Positions 23,744 through 35,064 of a stretch of 64,000 nt of DNA are shown here, piece after piece. The translations under genes were made by a program, and so were the position numbers. Below the pieces are notes generated by a model. That model ran no database searches. It saw nothing but the letters and a program-made list of their open reading frames with translations, and had not been told where the DNA came from. The stretch's first letter is position 1. Each line of letters opens with the position of its first letter. The DNA comes from Blasia pusilla (taxonomy: Eukaryota > Marchantiophyta > Marchantiopsida > Blasiales). The stretch is from assembly GCA_050084515.1 (NCBI GenBank), contig CM114273.1, forward strand, positions 44,330,001 through 44,394,000. The letters are read 5' to 3'.

Positions 23744-24172
23744 ATGTCAGCGCACGAATCCGGATTGCTGTACGGCGAATCCGAGCCTGTTTGGACCATA
23801 GACACCGCCGCGTCTCAGATTATCTTCCGAAATCCGAGTCCGGTGACGCCGGTAGCCGTCGTGAAAACGCTTCCTGAGGCCGCGAGCATCGAACCAAAGA
23901 AGCCCGCCAGCATCGAAGCGAAGAAGCCCGCTCCCCATGGTAGGACGCCTATCGTTCTCGAGTTCAGGATTGTGGAACTGAACGTCCCTCTGTCCTGCGA
24001 AGGATGCGAAGAGCGAGTGGTGAAGCATCTGCTCGCCGTGCATGGCGTGGAGGCAGTCAAGTGTGATTTGCACAAGCAGAAGGTCATCGTGAAGGGTTAT
24101 GCACCTCCAGCGGAGATTTTGAAGGCTTGCAAGAAGCTCTTCAAGCGCTCCGAGTTCGTCACTCGCAAGTGA
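23744..24172 (+). CDS. Small HMA-domain protein (HMA-A)
   Basis: One exon, 142 residues, from the ATG at 23744; the open frame extends upstream but without ATG. Residues 1-20 contain LLYGESEPVW, a motif shared with the other HMA genes here. Residues 40-68 form a Pro/Lys/Ala linker with two repeats of ASIExKKPA. Residues 75-138 form a heavy-metal-associated domain: VELNVPLSCEGCEERV with metal-binding Cys85 and Cys88, then HGVEAVKCDLHKQKVIVKG and a C-terminal helix. Proteins of this fold bind copper, zinc or similar ions and act as chaperones or adaptors. There is no CaaX box (it ends VTRK), so it is not of the isoprenylated HIPP type. It is the only plus-strand member; three relatives lie at 31.2, 38.8 and 59.7 kb. 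Short GAGT repeats follow the stop. Confidence 0.85.
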   Translation: MSAHESGLLYGESEPVWTIDTAASQIIFRNPSPVTPVAVVKTLPEAASIEPKKPASIEAKKPAPHGRTPIVLEFRIVELNVPLSCEGCEERVVKHLLAVHGVEAVKCDLHKQKVIVKGYAPPAEILKACKKLFKRSEFVTRK

Positions 24173-26522
24173 GTGAGTGAGTGAGGGCTGCGCTCTACAG
24201 CAACAAATCAGCTCATCCTGAAAGTCTCGCTCGATGTACCGCGTGCCTACTCATTCGTCCCGCAGTTGCTCGCACAATTTGTGATGCAAGCTTGCAGTGA
24301 CAGTGCGGCGACAGTTCCGTGATCCTCGTCCAGCAATCCTGCATCGCGGCCGACTTTGTACGCAGGATACCTCCTCCAAGTAAGTCGGACCCGTTCTATT
24401 TTGCTGTTTCGTCTCAATACGTCGTACTCGATCATCCTGAAGCAGTTCTGGCCGTCCAGGCACTGGACTGCGTTCATATATGTAGTGGCAAGAATTAGTT
24501 TGTAGAGAGAGAGAGAGAGAGACAACATAGCGTTGTATTAGCTCTAGAGTTTCAAGAATGACTTCATTGCAATGCGAGATACACATGTACAGGAGAGCTC
24601 TCCTTTTGCAATGCAATCTGCTTCGCGGGCGCTAGAATCACGGTTTGCATTGACAGACTCGCAGTCTAATCGATGTCACTACGTCCGTTGTTGGATTAGT
24701 TTACAGATTGGTTATAATTCTGGGGAAGCGAACTCGACAGTCACTCACGTTCTCGATGGGTTTGGCGGATTGTTCCGAAAGTGATCTCTGCGGAATTCGT
24801 TTTGATTGCTAACGCTTACGTTTGGTGGCGATTTGTTTGGCATCAGTGTCGAGGTGATGTATAGAAGCTCTCTGTTCCCAAATCTCTGCTTAGTTCAGCA
24901 CCTTCTTTTCACCGTCAAGAGTGCAGTTGATGGATGGTTTCGGACATGAATCCCCTCAGTGACGACGGTATTAGAATTCGGGATTCAGGGACTGGATGGA
25001 AATCGAACAGGGTTCTGCGAGACTTGATCTACTGATGCGACGTGACGACTTCGTGTGCAAGTTTCGTTCGCCAGTCGTTTCTAAGTTCGGAGCTCGCGAA
25101 GTACTGCTGCCGTAATCCATTGCTAAGAACTGCAGCGGCGCCATGACCTCAAAATCGAAACTGCAGTGCATAGAATTGTGAATAGATTTTATCTCTGCAG
25201 ACTGGTCTTGGCACGGGAAACTCAAGCGCAGTCCTTTCGCTGCGTCCGAAATACTATCTCAACCAGTGAAAATATCCAGGAGACAAGAATGCGATGGGAA
25301 GCAATTTTGACAGATGATTCTTATTTGGATGGAAATGTAATTACTTGTTAACTTCCGCGTCCATTTTCTATGCCACAAACTCGAATTAGGATGACGATTC
25401 GGCACGCGCCATCGCTGATGCATGTCGAAGATACAGAGTGTGAGGTGAACACCTTCAATTACAACTCTCGTCTCTCCATAGGCGCCATCAGTCAGTCGAT
25501 CGGATCCCAAGTAAGCATCTACCGACCATCGACTGAGCGCGCTTACGATCTCATTCGGCGACAAAGTGGAGAGATATGGTAAGGAATTCGAGTGCGGCGT
25601 AAGACAACGATGACTTTCGTCATTTGGAATTCTTTAGATCCATGTTTTAACTTACTGATGATCCGACGCCATTGTAGGCTGTCTAGTATGAGAGATGCTT
25701 GAGGTTGGGGTTGGCAAGCCTTGAGCAAGGCTCAATCGAACCTGTCAATGACCGGATTCTGGAGTACTGTGGAGAGATAGATTGTGAACCAGACAGAGTG
25801 TCATGGAAGAATCGACACCGATGATCCTCAAACTTCTTGAAGAACCTCTTTCTTTGCCTTAATCTTCGGGGAGAAGTGTCATTTTCTACCTGTGAGATCA
25901 CAAAACTGCGAGAATTGGGAAGGCCAGGCATGATGAGTGTGGACAATAGGGTACAAGAATGAATGGCCTGAATTTGAGCGCACGGAAAGATTTCTCTTTG
26001 GTTGTTTCTGCAATTGTAGGCCGTACAGAATACTCGCGACGTGTAGATCCCCATTGGAAGATCTCTTCGAGTCTCTGCTGCAACCGAATGATCCGAGGAC
26101 GGTGAACCCTTCAACCACATCGTTAATGGCGGAGATCCAAAGTTCAGACCGAAAGCTTCGGCTCCTTGCTTTGAGAGAATGAGAGAACCATTTCGGCAAC
26201 CGAAAGGCTGGCCACTTCCATGGCGCCACACGTTGTGGATAGCAGTGCCGGGGCGACAGAACAGTTCGTTCTCAACCTCCACCTACCTCTCTACATCTCT
26301 TCGCATCTGAACTCAGAAACAGCGATCAGCACTCAAAAAACGCATTCGTCACCTTCACGAACTCAGTGAAAGACGACGATGTCGGACATTTGGCAACAAA
26401 AGCTTCAAGTAGTCTCCACTGATACTGCTTTCGAGGTCATGGAAGTCTAGATGGCTAGCTAGCATACCTGCTTTCCACGCAGGGCACTCTGTTGAAGTCT
26501 CAGCTACAGAGGTGGTAATAAC
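24173..26522. other. GC-richer spacer with unassigned open frames
   Basis: Contains a (GA)n tract at 24504-24522 and a 199-codon minus frame at 25683-26282 with no family motif and only alternative start codons near its 5' end. Fragments of real exons could be hidden here, but none can be supported. Confidence 0.3.
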
Positions 26523-27522
26523 GTCTCCAGACTAATCCATTTTGCGATGTGTGCATCTCACTTCTGATTTCCACGCGACATTCCCCTCACTAGCTTGTTC
26601 CATAGCTCCTCCAAACATTCATCATGAGGAGACGACTCTTCTTCCACTGTTGTGGTTATTCTCCATTGTTCCCTTGCCCGAGGGCTGTCAGCAGAGCCCT
26701 ATAAGCTGCAGCGATGTACATGAACCCTAGATGTGCAGTGTCAACGTGCAGAATTCTCAGTCCTGCGTTTTCTGATAACCCTTGCGATCGAGGTAAAGAC
26801 ACCGTTCCATCTGCGGGAGATAGAATTGGATAGAGGAAGGACGTGCGATTGCAAATGGTCCCTCTGCGATGGAAGCATCACTCGAAGGAACGACCTTCAC
26901 ATCTGTACGTTTTCCTTTTCGTACTCTGGGGCAGTTCAACGCTCGTTCGAACGAAGAAGAGCAGACAATTTGGTTTGACACCCACCGAATTTTCACCGAA
27001 AATGCGACTGCTCAAGCGAAGAATGCTGAAGAATCTGTAGTGACACTGTTTCGAACCAGCTGAGTAATCTGAGGTCGTGGTGCATCATCTCTTTAGCTGA
27101 TATAGGTGAAGAGAGAATCATTACGATGAGCTCAGCAGAGAGAGGAAGCTTCTTCCAATTCCGCCAGGACAACCGCACCAGGAATAAGGTACAGAGAGGG
27201 GATTCGTGTGATCGTTAATACGGGAATTTTGAAGCTTTTGTGTTACGCGGAAAAAGGTGCAGAAAGAGGACTTCGATTCCTACGAATTCCGAAATGATCT
27301 CCTACTTACCCAAAAGGTTCCAGAATTATGTGTTGCGCGTATTCAGTAGACGGCAAACTCAGTAATACTTCATCTGGTGATGGTGAAGCTTGAGTTCAGA
27401 GATGTAGACTCTTACTCTTCTTCTTGCACCCACCGCCATATCCTGCCAGAGCCAGAAAACCGATCATTACGATGAGCTCAGCAAACTCTCCAGACTTATC
27501 CAAAATGGATTAGTCTGGAGAC
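26523..27522. repeat. 1.0-kb segment bounded by 22-bp perfect inverted repeats
   Basis: The left end (26523-26544) reads GTCTCCAGACTAATCCATTT then TG. The right end (27501-27522) is its exact reverse complement. Arms of 22 bp 1.0 kb apart fit a small DNA transposon, but there is no obvious target duplication and no transposase. Confidence 0.5.
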
Positions 27523-28735
27523 CTCTGGAGATAGAAGTGGATAGGGGAAGCTTCCTTCATCTCCGAAACTTGCGAAGGCGAGCTGCTGCCAGTCGACCCT
27601 CGTCTTCGAACTCAGAAGTCGTCCGAACGGCCTACTTCGTACGGTGCACCGCGATTCTTCTCACAACTACAACAGCGGCCCCGCAGATTTCTGACGCTCG
27701 CCACCGCTGTCCTGGGTTCGATTGTCGTTGCCAGTGTCGTACGATTTGCTCTTCGAATGGTTGTTCTCCCAGAGCTTACAGCAGTAAACTTTCCAATCCA
27801 AAGCAGAAAGCGACGAAGAGGACAAGACTTGCAGAAGTGATGCAATTTTGTATGTTGTGAAGATCGTACGCTTCGATTTGATGACCTGCAGGCGACGAAC
27901 CTTAAGTTCCATTCTTTCGTCGGAAAGTGCGTCTCTGTGCCATTTGAGAATGCGTCAAATTGCTGCTGTTGATTCTCATTGTCGATTGAGGTGAGGAGTG
28001 AATTCCGCAACTTTCCGCGTTGTAGTGTGCACTCGTTTCTAACTTCTCTGCCAGAAACTCCATTACTGCCTAGTAAGTAGTATGAGGAAGGTTCCCCATC
28101 TTCTTTTGGACTCGAATAAAAGAAGATGCTTGCAAGGTCAGGGACACCTTTTTCATGCGGAAAAAATGGGAGAGCTCTAAAATTTAATTTCGCAGACCGC
28201 AAAAGTTATATGACTAAAGAAACAGCTTGAGCCCCCTTAGCTGCAGAGCTATGAAGATCCGCTGTCCCTAGTTTGAGGAGACAAATTCAGAAAGCTTCTC
28301 AACTTCCTCCTTATCCAACAAGTACATGCCTAACGGGACCCCAAATCTGATCTTTTTCTCAACCTGCACCCAATTCCAAGTACAAGTCATCACTTTCAAA
28401 GAAACGGTCTAATTCTCACTGAAGCTCCATGACGCGAACGCTTGTCAATACATAGGTACCCTTTCCTTGGTCTTTCCTTGGTCTTTCCATGGAATTCAAG
28501 TGCGATGATTCTTCGGACTTGCTGCGTCCAAGTTTGTTCCTTTCGTCCCCGAGATAGTCTCTTTGTGCCCCCATGTCGCGGGAGTCGGTATGAACACGAC
28601 TTCTTCGAATACCACTCTTAAGAAATCGATGTGTATGCAGAACAAGCACCTCGATCTACTAGTTCATCTCATTCCTATGTCCTTTGAGAAATCGGACGCG
28701 GTTATGGACGTAATTGATCGGTGGAACCGGAGGTC
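27523..28735. other. Spacer with unassigned open frames
   Basis: A 196-codon minus frame (27612-28202) is rich in Arg and Ser and has no recognised domain. The fragment ATCATTACGATGAGCTCAGC occurs at 27117 and 27464, so parts of this area derive from local duplication. Confidence 0.3.
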
Positions 28736-29110
28736 ATGGTGTTGAGATACGTCGAAGCTATCGATGAGTTCTCCTGGGCGAGTTTGAGAAACGAACTGAG
28801 ATCCGTGGCAGGCTGGATGGTTGCTAGCGGATACTCTCTTCGAGCTTGCAAGTCTGCTGGTGCTGCCGTTCTATTTCGGAATTCAGTGCGATCGAAAATG
28901 CGAAGTGTGGGCCGTGATTCTCTTCTCAACTGCTACCTTGAGCAGAGGGTTTGGATTCGGTCTCGGCTATGCACACGGTTTCCATGAATCCATGCTGTGG
29001 CAGGAATTCACAAGCGGCTGGAAGCCTTCCGGAGTGGGGTCAGCGATAAAGCCGGTAGATGAGATCATCAACACCAATCGAACCTTTCATTCTACCAATT
29101 CCATGGCTGG
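28736..29110 (+). pseudogene. Frameshifted Mic10-like (MICOS) gene fragment, tentative
   Basis: From the ATG at 28736 one frame ends in AGAAVLFRNSVRSK. After a shift near 28890 a second frame continues EVWAVILFSTATLSRGFGFGLGYAHGFHES. Put side by side they resemble the membrane hairpin of Mic10 (DUF543), the small cristae-junction protein, whose second span carries a glycine-rich GxGxG pattern followed by an aromatic/acidic tail. The similarity is short and judged by eye. The shift could also be an unrecognised intron. Treat it as a hypothesis. Confidence 0.25.
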
Positions 29111-29199
29111 AATCACCAGATGCCGTGCCTGCCCAGTTCAGCGGCGCACGAAGAGAACGGTGGCTGTGACTGCCCAATGCCAAGAGCATAAGTACTATA

Positions 29200-30160
29200 G
29201 ATAGAGGAATTTGGTAGTGACAGATTCGGATTAGATTTGGTACAATTGCCTGAGGGACAGAGTGGGCCAGAGAGAGAGGGCAAAAACTGGAGTGTTTCGT
29301 AACTTCAGTCAAAGATCTCGCGCTGCCTATCGTAGCAGTCGCCGATTAGCGTGAATGGTGATGGAAGTGGCGAAGTGATTGCAATGTGTGGATTCAAGAC
29401 TCGGCATTGAGGAGCTTGGCAGTGACAGTAGTAGTGGAATTTGGTAGTGAGGGACTGCACCGCGGAACTGGGCAGCCACAGCATCAAAGATCCCGCGCTG
29501 CCATTCGCAGCAGAGGACGATGAGCGCAACTGTGACGTAAAGAACGAAGTCATTGCAATGTGTAGATTCAAGACTCGGAGTTGAGGGATTTGGTAGTGAC
29601 AGTAGGAGTGGAACTTGGTGGAATTTGGTAATGACGGACTGCATCAGAGAGAGATCTCGAAAAGTGACGCCTGTCGCAAAATCAAAGATCTCGCGCTGCC
29701 CTTCGCAGCAAAAGACGATCAGCGCAAGGATGATGTCAGGGACGAAGTGGTTGCAATGTATGGATTCAAGACTCGGAATTGAGGAATTTGGTAGTGGCAG
29801 TTGTAGCGGAGTTTCGTAGTGACGGACTGCACCAGAGAGAGATCTCCACAAAGTGGGCTCAATCGCAATATGAAGGATCTCGCGCTGCCCGTCGCAGCAG
29901 AGGACGACTGAAGAATGCTGATGGAAGCGACGGAGTGATTGCAATTTATGGATTCAAGACTCTGAATTGAGGAATTTGGTTGTGGCAGTAGTGATGGAAT
30001 TTCATAGTGATGGACTGCACCAGAGACAGTAGCGTCTGTCGCGAAAACACAGATCTCACGCTAGCCGTCGCAGCAGTGCACGATCAGTGCAAAGGGTGGT
30101 GGAAGCATTGAAGTGATTGGTATGGATGCAAGAGACGCAGTGAGGAACGGATGAAGTCAC
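29200..30160. repeat. Diverged 175-198 bp tandem array
   Basis: The block AAAGATCTCGCGCTGCC recurs at 29311, 29486, 29684, 29873 and 30049 with substitutions. Between copies run GTGATTGCAATGTGTGGATT, CAAGACTCGG and TTTGGTAGTGaCAGTAG. Periods are 175, 198, 189 and 176 bp. The copies are more diverged than in the 14.6-kb array, so this one is older. Confidence 0.88.
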
Positions 30161-31204
30161 CTCTCTTTAACCCGACGTTTCAATGAGGAAACATTTCACC
30201 AGACCATCTAAACCTTCCCTGAACCGTGACCCTCGGAGAACATAATTCGATCAGTGTGTGCACAATCAGTGGGTTAGGTTGAGAGGACAAATTGTAGACT
30301 CCTTCGTACTCTGGCGACCATGGATCACGCATTCTCGTTGGACGGTGTCCGAGAATCAATACACGCCAATCGGTGCCTGTCATAGCCTATCTCAGAAAAG
30401 GTTTCTGTGGTGAAATCAGAGGTTATATCCCCAAAGCGAAGATTTCACTGCAGAGGAAGGGATGCGTGAGCGATCGGCTTGAGAAGATGAAGTTTATTTC
30501 GTCGTTATCATATCGTCCAACACTACTGCTCAGATTCTCAATCAAAGCGGACGAAATCTTGCGAGAAGACATGCGATAAAGGTTCTTATTAAACGCTTAA
30601 GAATTTACAAGATTCCGCAAAAGTGAAGCCGAGTAGCATCGAACGCTATACTATAGTCTCTACGATATACAAATCCCCGCCAAGAGCAAAAACACAACTT
30701 TGTGGATAGCTCAAGCGAGAAACTCGTTCCTCATCTATCCTGAGGAACGAGCGACTTTCCCGTCATCTTATGATTACTCTCATCTATTTACACTGGCAAC
30801 TCGTCTGTCAAAAGTTCACACATATGCTGATCTCCGAATGCAAAGCAGCCTGTGGAGGCCTGCTTCTGCGGGAAGAATTGTGGCAGCGATGGGTTCCTGC
30901 ATCTGTGATGAGGCTGTCACACACTACCGAATTCCCTGAGAACTCAACATCATAGCCTACGAGTTCTCCAGACTTCGGAGTGACGAACACAGCTGAGACG
31001 TAGCGCGCCATGGAAGCAGCGATGCAACCTCGACTGTTAGTGCACCACTCCGTGCAGACCTGAAGGGCGGCGGAAGGTCGAAGGAGGACAAAACTTCTCC
31101 CCATAGAGGGAAGAGAGTTCACACATGAAAAAGGCGGTGAGGCTGAAACGCAGAGGATTTTCGGAAGGAAAGAAGCAGCAGCTGGATCTCGAATTTCGGG
31201 TTTA
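30161..31204. other. Downstream flank of HMA-B
   Basis: No gene is recognised. The 3' UTR of the minus-strand gene at 31205 presumably lies in its right part; no clear polyadenylation signal was identified. Confidence 0.3.
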
Positions 31205-31525
31205 CTAATCCTCATTCTTCCACAGCCTCGCACCTTTGAACTCCCGCTGACACTTGGAGAGAACGTCCCCTGGCGTCGCGGTGGTGCACGTCACTACCAC
31301 TTTCTCCTTGTGGAAGTCGCACACCACATCCTTAATCCCCGCAAGAGACATTAGCGCACCGGTGAGTCTCTCCTCACATGCTCTACAACAGATCGACACT
31401 TTCACTGTCACCTTGGTTTCCTTCTTCGCCTCCCCCTTCTTCTCCTCCTCGGATTTGCCCGACGCCGGTTTCACAATCCAGACGGGCTCGGGCTGCGAGT
31501 AGAACATATCCTTCATTGACCACAT
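31205..31525 (-). CDS. Small HMA-domain protein (HMA-B)
   Basis: One exon, 106 residues, from the first ATG (31525) of an open frame that continues upstream without ATG. It begins MWSMKDMFYSQPEPVWIV, so the family motif FYSxxEPVW sits at residues 8-16. A Lys/Glu linker (residues 23-38) leads to an HMA domain at about 39-102: KVTVKVSICCRACEERL with metal-site Cys47 and Cys50 plus an extra Cys46, then LAGIKDVVCDFHKEKVVVTC and a terminal helix. The linker is shorter than in HMA-A and the C-terminus (KNED) has no prenylation box. The upstream side is a 33-bp minisatellite that begins about 20 bp before the ATG, so the leader or promoter is unusual. A short upstream exon cannot be excluded. Confidence 0.8.
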   Translation of the reverse strand: MWSMKDMFYSQPEPVWIVKPASGKSEEEKKGEAKKETKVTVKVSICCRACEERLTGALMSLAGIKDVVCDFHKEKVVVTCTTATPGDVLSKCQREFKGARLWKNED

Positions 31526-31547
31526 CTTCGCCGAGTCTGTCGACAAA

Positions 31548-31678
31548 GACTCCTGTAGATCTCAGAGAAATCCGGGAGCTGACTCCTGTAGATCACAGAG
31601 AAATCCGGGAGCTGACTCCTGTAGATCACAGAGAAATCGGGAGCTGACTCCTGTAAATCACAGAGAAATCGGGAGCTG
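31548..31678. repeat. 33-bp minisatellite, four copies
   Basis: GACTCCTGTAGATCaCAGAG then AAATCcGGGAGCT repeats from 31548, 31581, 31614 and 31646, the last two copies one base shorter. It abuts the 5' end of HMA-B. The minus-strand unit contains CTACAG, a possible splice acceptor, in every copy. Confidence 0.92.
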
Positions 31679-31710
31679 AACGGATCCGCAATATGGACGA
31701 AGTCCGACGA

Positions 31711-31782
31711 ATGCTAGGAATCAAGAAGAGCAGTCCGATCTCCACAATGCCAAGAATCAACAAGAGCAGTCCGATCTCCAGA
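31711..31782. repeat. 36-bp tandem duplication
   Basis: Two copies of ATGCtAgGAATCAAgAAGAG then CAGTCCGATCTCCA, starting at 31711 and 31747. Confidence 0.88.
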
Positions 31783-32414
31783 AACAGAGCAAATGCAGTA
31801 CGAGGAATTCAGATCTCCAACTGATGATGACGAGATGGTGGGACGAGCACACGCCGGCTGCGAGGCAGTGCGCACGGATAAGGCGGAGGAACGGATGATG
31901 CATCTGCAGCGAGCGCATGCAATATATATATATATATCTAACGGAATTCGATTCCGAGGGTCTCCGAGCGTTAACGCGCAAGAGTGACGGCGAAGCTTCA
32001 GGGGAGCAGCAGAATCGGCACACGCGCAATCTCAAAGCTTGCAGACCACGCCACCCGCTCGAACCCAGGGTCCCAGACAACCGTCGTCAACGTAGCGTCG
32101 ACGCGCGAGTCGCGACTGTCTCCAGAAAGCTCGCTGACTTGTAACTCCAATCGAGAGCGTAAATTTGCTCTACGTCTAGTTATTATTACGGCCTTACAAA
32201 CCCTTCTTCTTCTTTTCTTTTTCTTTCCATCTAGCCTGTACACGTGTCCTACACAGGATATGTGTGTAATAACTAATAATCCCCCCCCCCCCCGGCCATC
32301 CTCTCAAAGGGCTTGTTACACAGAAGCGTTCTTTGACTTTGTCCGCCGAGCTGAGAATAGCAACGTCGTCCCAGCAACGACTTTCTCCAGGGCCCAAAAG
32401 GACTAGATTCGGGC

Positions 32415-32456
32415 GGGACCTCGTCCCCCCCGCCCGCGAGGGGGGGACAAGGTCCC
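32415..32456. repeat. GC-only hairpin, 17-bp arms
   Basis: GGGACCTCGTCCCCCCC, an 8-nt loop (GCCCGCGA), then GGGGGGGACAAGGTCCC. One mismatch in the stem. A run of about 14 C lies at 32281-32294, and 32457-32499 is also almost pure G+C. The composition is unlike any neighbouring DNA. Confidence 0.9.
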
Positions 32457-32510
32457 GCGGGGACGGGCGCGCGCGATGGCGCCGCCCGGCCGCCGGGACG
32501 AGAGGATAGC

Positions 32511-32546
32511 TCCATCACTCGTTTTTATCGAAGTGCATCTTTGTTT
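32511..32546 (+). mobile_element. LINE 3'-end fragment (core only)
   Basis: TCCATCACTCGTTTTTATCG and AAGTGCATC match the last 30-odd bases of the LINE core, immediately after the GC-only block. This is the shortest copy seen. Confidence 0.6.
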
Positions 32547-34597
32547 GATTCGTGCTTCCCGGGCTGTCGGTGTTCAGGCGACTGTGTACAGCCGACCACC
32601 CTCGGTATCTATACGCTTGACCGTGGTTCCTCAGGCCCAACTCGACGTGGGGGTCACTGAGTTATCCTTGTGTGCGGAATCGCGGATGAACCTCGCCGTT
32701 ACCATCCGTCCAACCAATGATCACGTCCACGCTGGACTCCTTGTCCTCACGTACGGACGTCTACGGGTTGTAGGCCCGGATTCCCATAGCCATAGGACTT
32801 AGAGCGAGCGCACCGCGAGATTAGAGTTATTCAGTGCCGGCTTCGTTAATCGGGGTCTTGTCCGAGGTTACGGCCCAAAGTGGAATACAATTTTTTTTAA
32901 ATGATATAAATCCTGGCTTCCAAATTTTATTTTTTAATAAGAATGATATGTACGTTATAATGACGGAGATGCTCTTGATACGTGTACAACCTTCGATGTA
33001 ACACGTGTCATGAAGAGAAAATATACTGGCTTCACATTAACTAAGAAATACTTTCATAAGTAACCCTACCATTACAAATTGGTAAATCCTTTGATACTTG
33101 GGATAAGTATTGGAGGATAAAGCATAATAAAGCATTTTTTTTAGACTAAGGAGCGGCTGGATCCCTTGATGTGATATATTGATGACGCAATAGTATGTTT
33201 GGCAAGAGGAAGTATCCCTAATACCTTTCTTTCATAGAGGAAAGCTTTCATTGCATCCAAGATCTCCCATCATTGTAGTCTAGAGTGTTTCTTGCGGCAA
33301 TGCTAAGGGATTAGCCAATAAAGGTTGCAACTCAATTTTAGCCGCACGTAGATAGATCCACATGCCTTGGCCACACATGTCCGGCCTTTTTAATTTTTCT
33401 CCGATTGGAACTATAGCAACACCCAAGGCATCATGGAAGTCAAGTTGCCTGCATAGGGGCGGGTTGCGGGATCCGGTCGGGTGTAGGAAGACTGTGGTGG
33501 GAGGGCAGGCTGGGAGAGTGCAAGGACAGGCACAAGGGGATCAGCCATGCGATTGTCTAGATGGTTGTGTAACTATGTGTTGGTGGATATGGCTCCATTA
33601 CCTGTACTCCTACATGTGGTTGGGTAGATGTAGTGCTTGTCGCAACTCGAGAAGGATCTGTACTACCTGATAGACTATGAGAATGTCACCGTCAAGTGCG
33701 GATCGGTCTAGTGGATAAGCTCAATTCACCCTCTATGTAGTCCTTATAACTATGATAATATGCCCATGGAGCGGCTATCCAATTCCAATCGTGAATCTTG
33801 TGTGTGTGTGTGTGTGTGATTAGCGATGAGGATTGTGTCTAAATACAATTACTCTGATAGATGGTCGGCTGGACGATCAATTGATAGGTAGGGATCCGAT
33901 GTGCCCACACATCACTCATTGATAATTATCTATAGCATGTATTCCTTACAAGATGGCGAAGGAGCTTTGGATGCAAATTAAGTTTCCAACTACAAAACAT
34001 ATTTGCGATGACTTTTTGAGCCCTTTGGCATTGTACACTCTAGTTTGCTGCACTTTTTAAATACTAGGAGCCCCAAATTACTCGTACATCCATCACTTGC
34101 AAATTTACAAGTCAAGTACTCTCAAAGTAGTCTTTTGGACTTGTAATTTATATACACCTAGAAAATATATATATTTTTTTGAGTAATATTAATTTTCGTG
34201 TTTAAGAAAATGGCCCATTAGAATTACAAATTGTACGAGCGAAACATTATTTTCATGATTGATAAATTTTCGAGGGTCTTGTAAGTAATCAACACGTACT
34301 TTGCTCTCTCAACTCAAAATATAGGTCCATTTCTAGTAGTACAACTACTAGTGTTTATGTCACATTTATTCCAAGTGATTAATGGCATAGATTGTTAAGT
34401 TTGTGTTTTTCTTTTGGCTTATAGTCATTTTTTGGCTTCAATTTTCTTTTCCTCGTGTGAGGGTTTCTTATATAGTAAAGTGGATATAATTTCCTCAAAT
34501 AGAACTTATTAGGAAATTTCATTGTGACATTCCCTCAATGAAGTAGATTTGTTGAATTCCTTAATTGGATATTTTCATTTTATTATATAGGGCCACC

Positions 34598-34641
34598 ATC
34601 CACTTTACAATATAATCTATGGATTATATTGTAAAGTGGAT
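34598..34641. repeat. Perfect 20-bp foldback with 4-nt loop
   Basis: ATCCACTTTACAATATAATC, loop TATG, then the exact reverse complement. A related single arm (GTAAAGTGGATATAAT) lies at about 34476. Confidence 0.93.
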
Positions 34642-35064
34642 TACATATGCCTCCATGCAATATTTTTCATTTACATTTTGTCTTCTTATTTATTGCATTA
34701 AAAATGAATGCTTCTTGGTCAATACACACATCTTGGATTTTGGCGCGTCAAAAGTTTTACAACGTATATAATAATTTTCACTCGTGATATCAAAGACCAG
34801 AAGATATCATGTGAAGTAGTACTTTTTACCCATGCAAAGCACAAGCATATTCCTAATTTAATATTATTTTTGGCATTGTTGAGTTGGAAGCAGTGCTCGG
34901 CAAGGATTTTGACGCATACCGGTACTTTACCGAGAGAAAGATCAAGGTAATCGGCAATTTCACCATGGTAGCCGGTTTTTTTAAAATTTAACAAAGAAAA
35001 TCTATTTTTCACGTCGGAAAATTTCCTAAAGTTTCAGACTTGAATCGGAAATCACTCATTCTCA

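Noticed and set aside
25683-26282. 199-codon minus-strand frame
   Set aside because: No motif. Overlapping long frames occur in other phases, consistent with chance in GC-richer DNA.
27612-28202. 196-codon minus-strand frame
   Set aside because: Arg/Ser-rich, low information, no family resemblance, with a competing frame at 27667-27912.
31548-31678. Regular 33-bp repeats as a CRISPR-like array
   Set aside because: The units are contiguous with no unique spacers, and the context is a plant nuclear gene.
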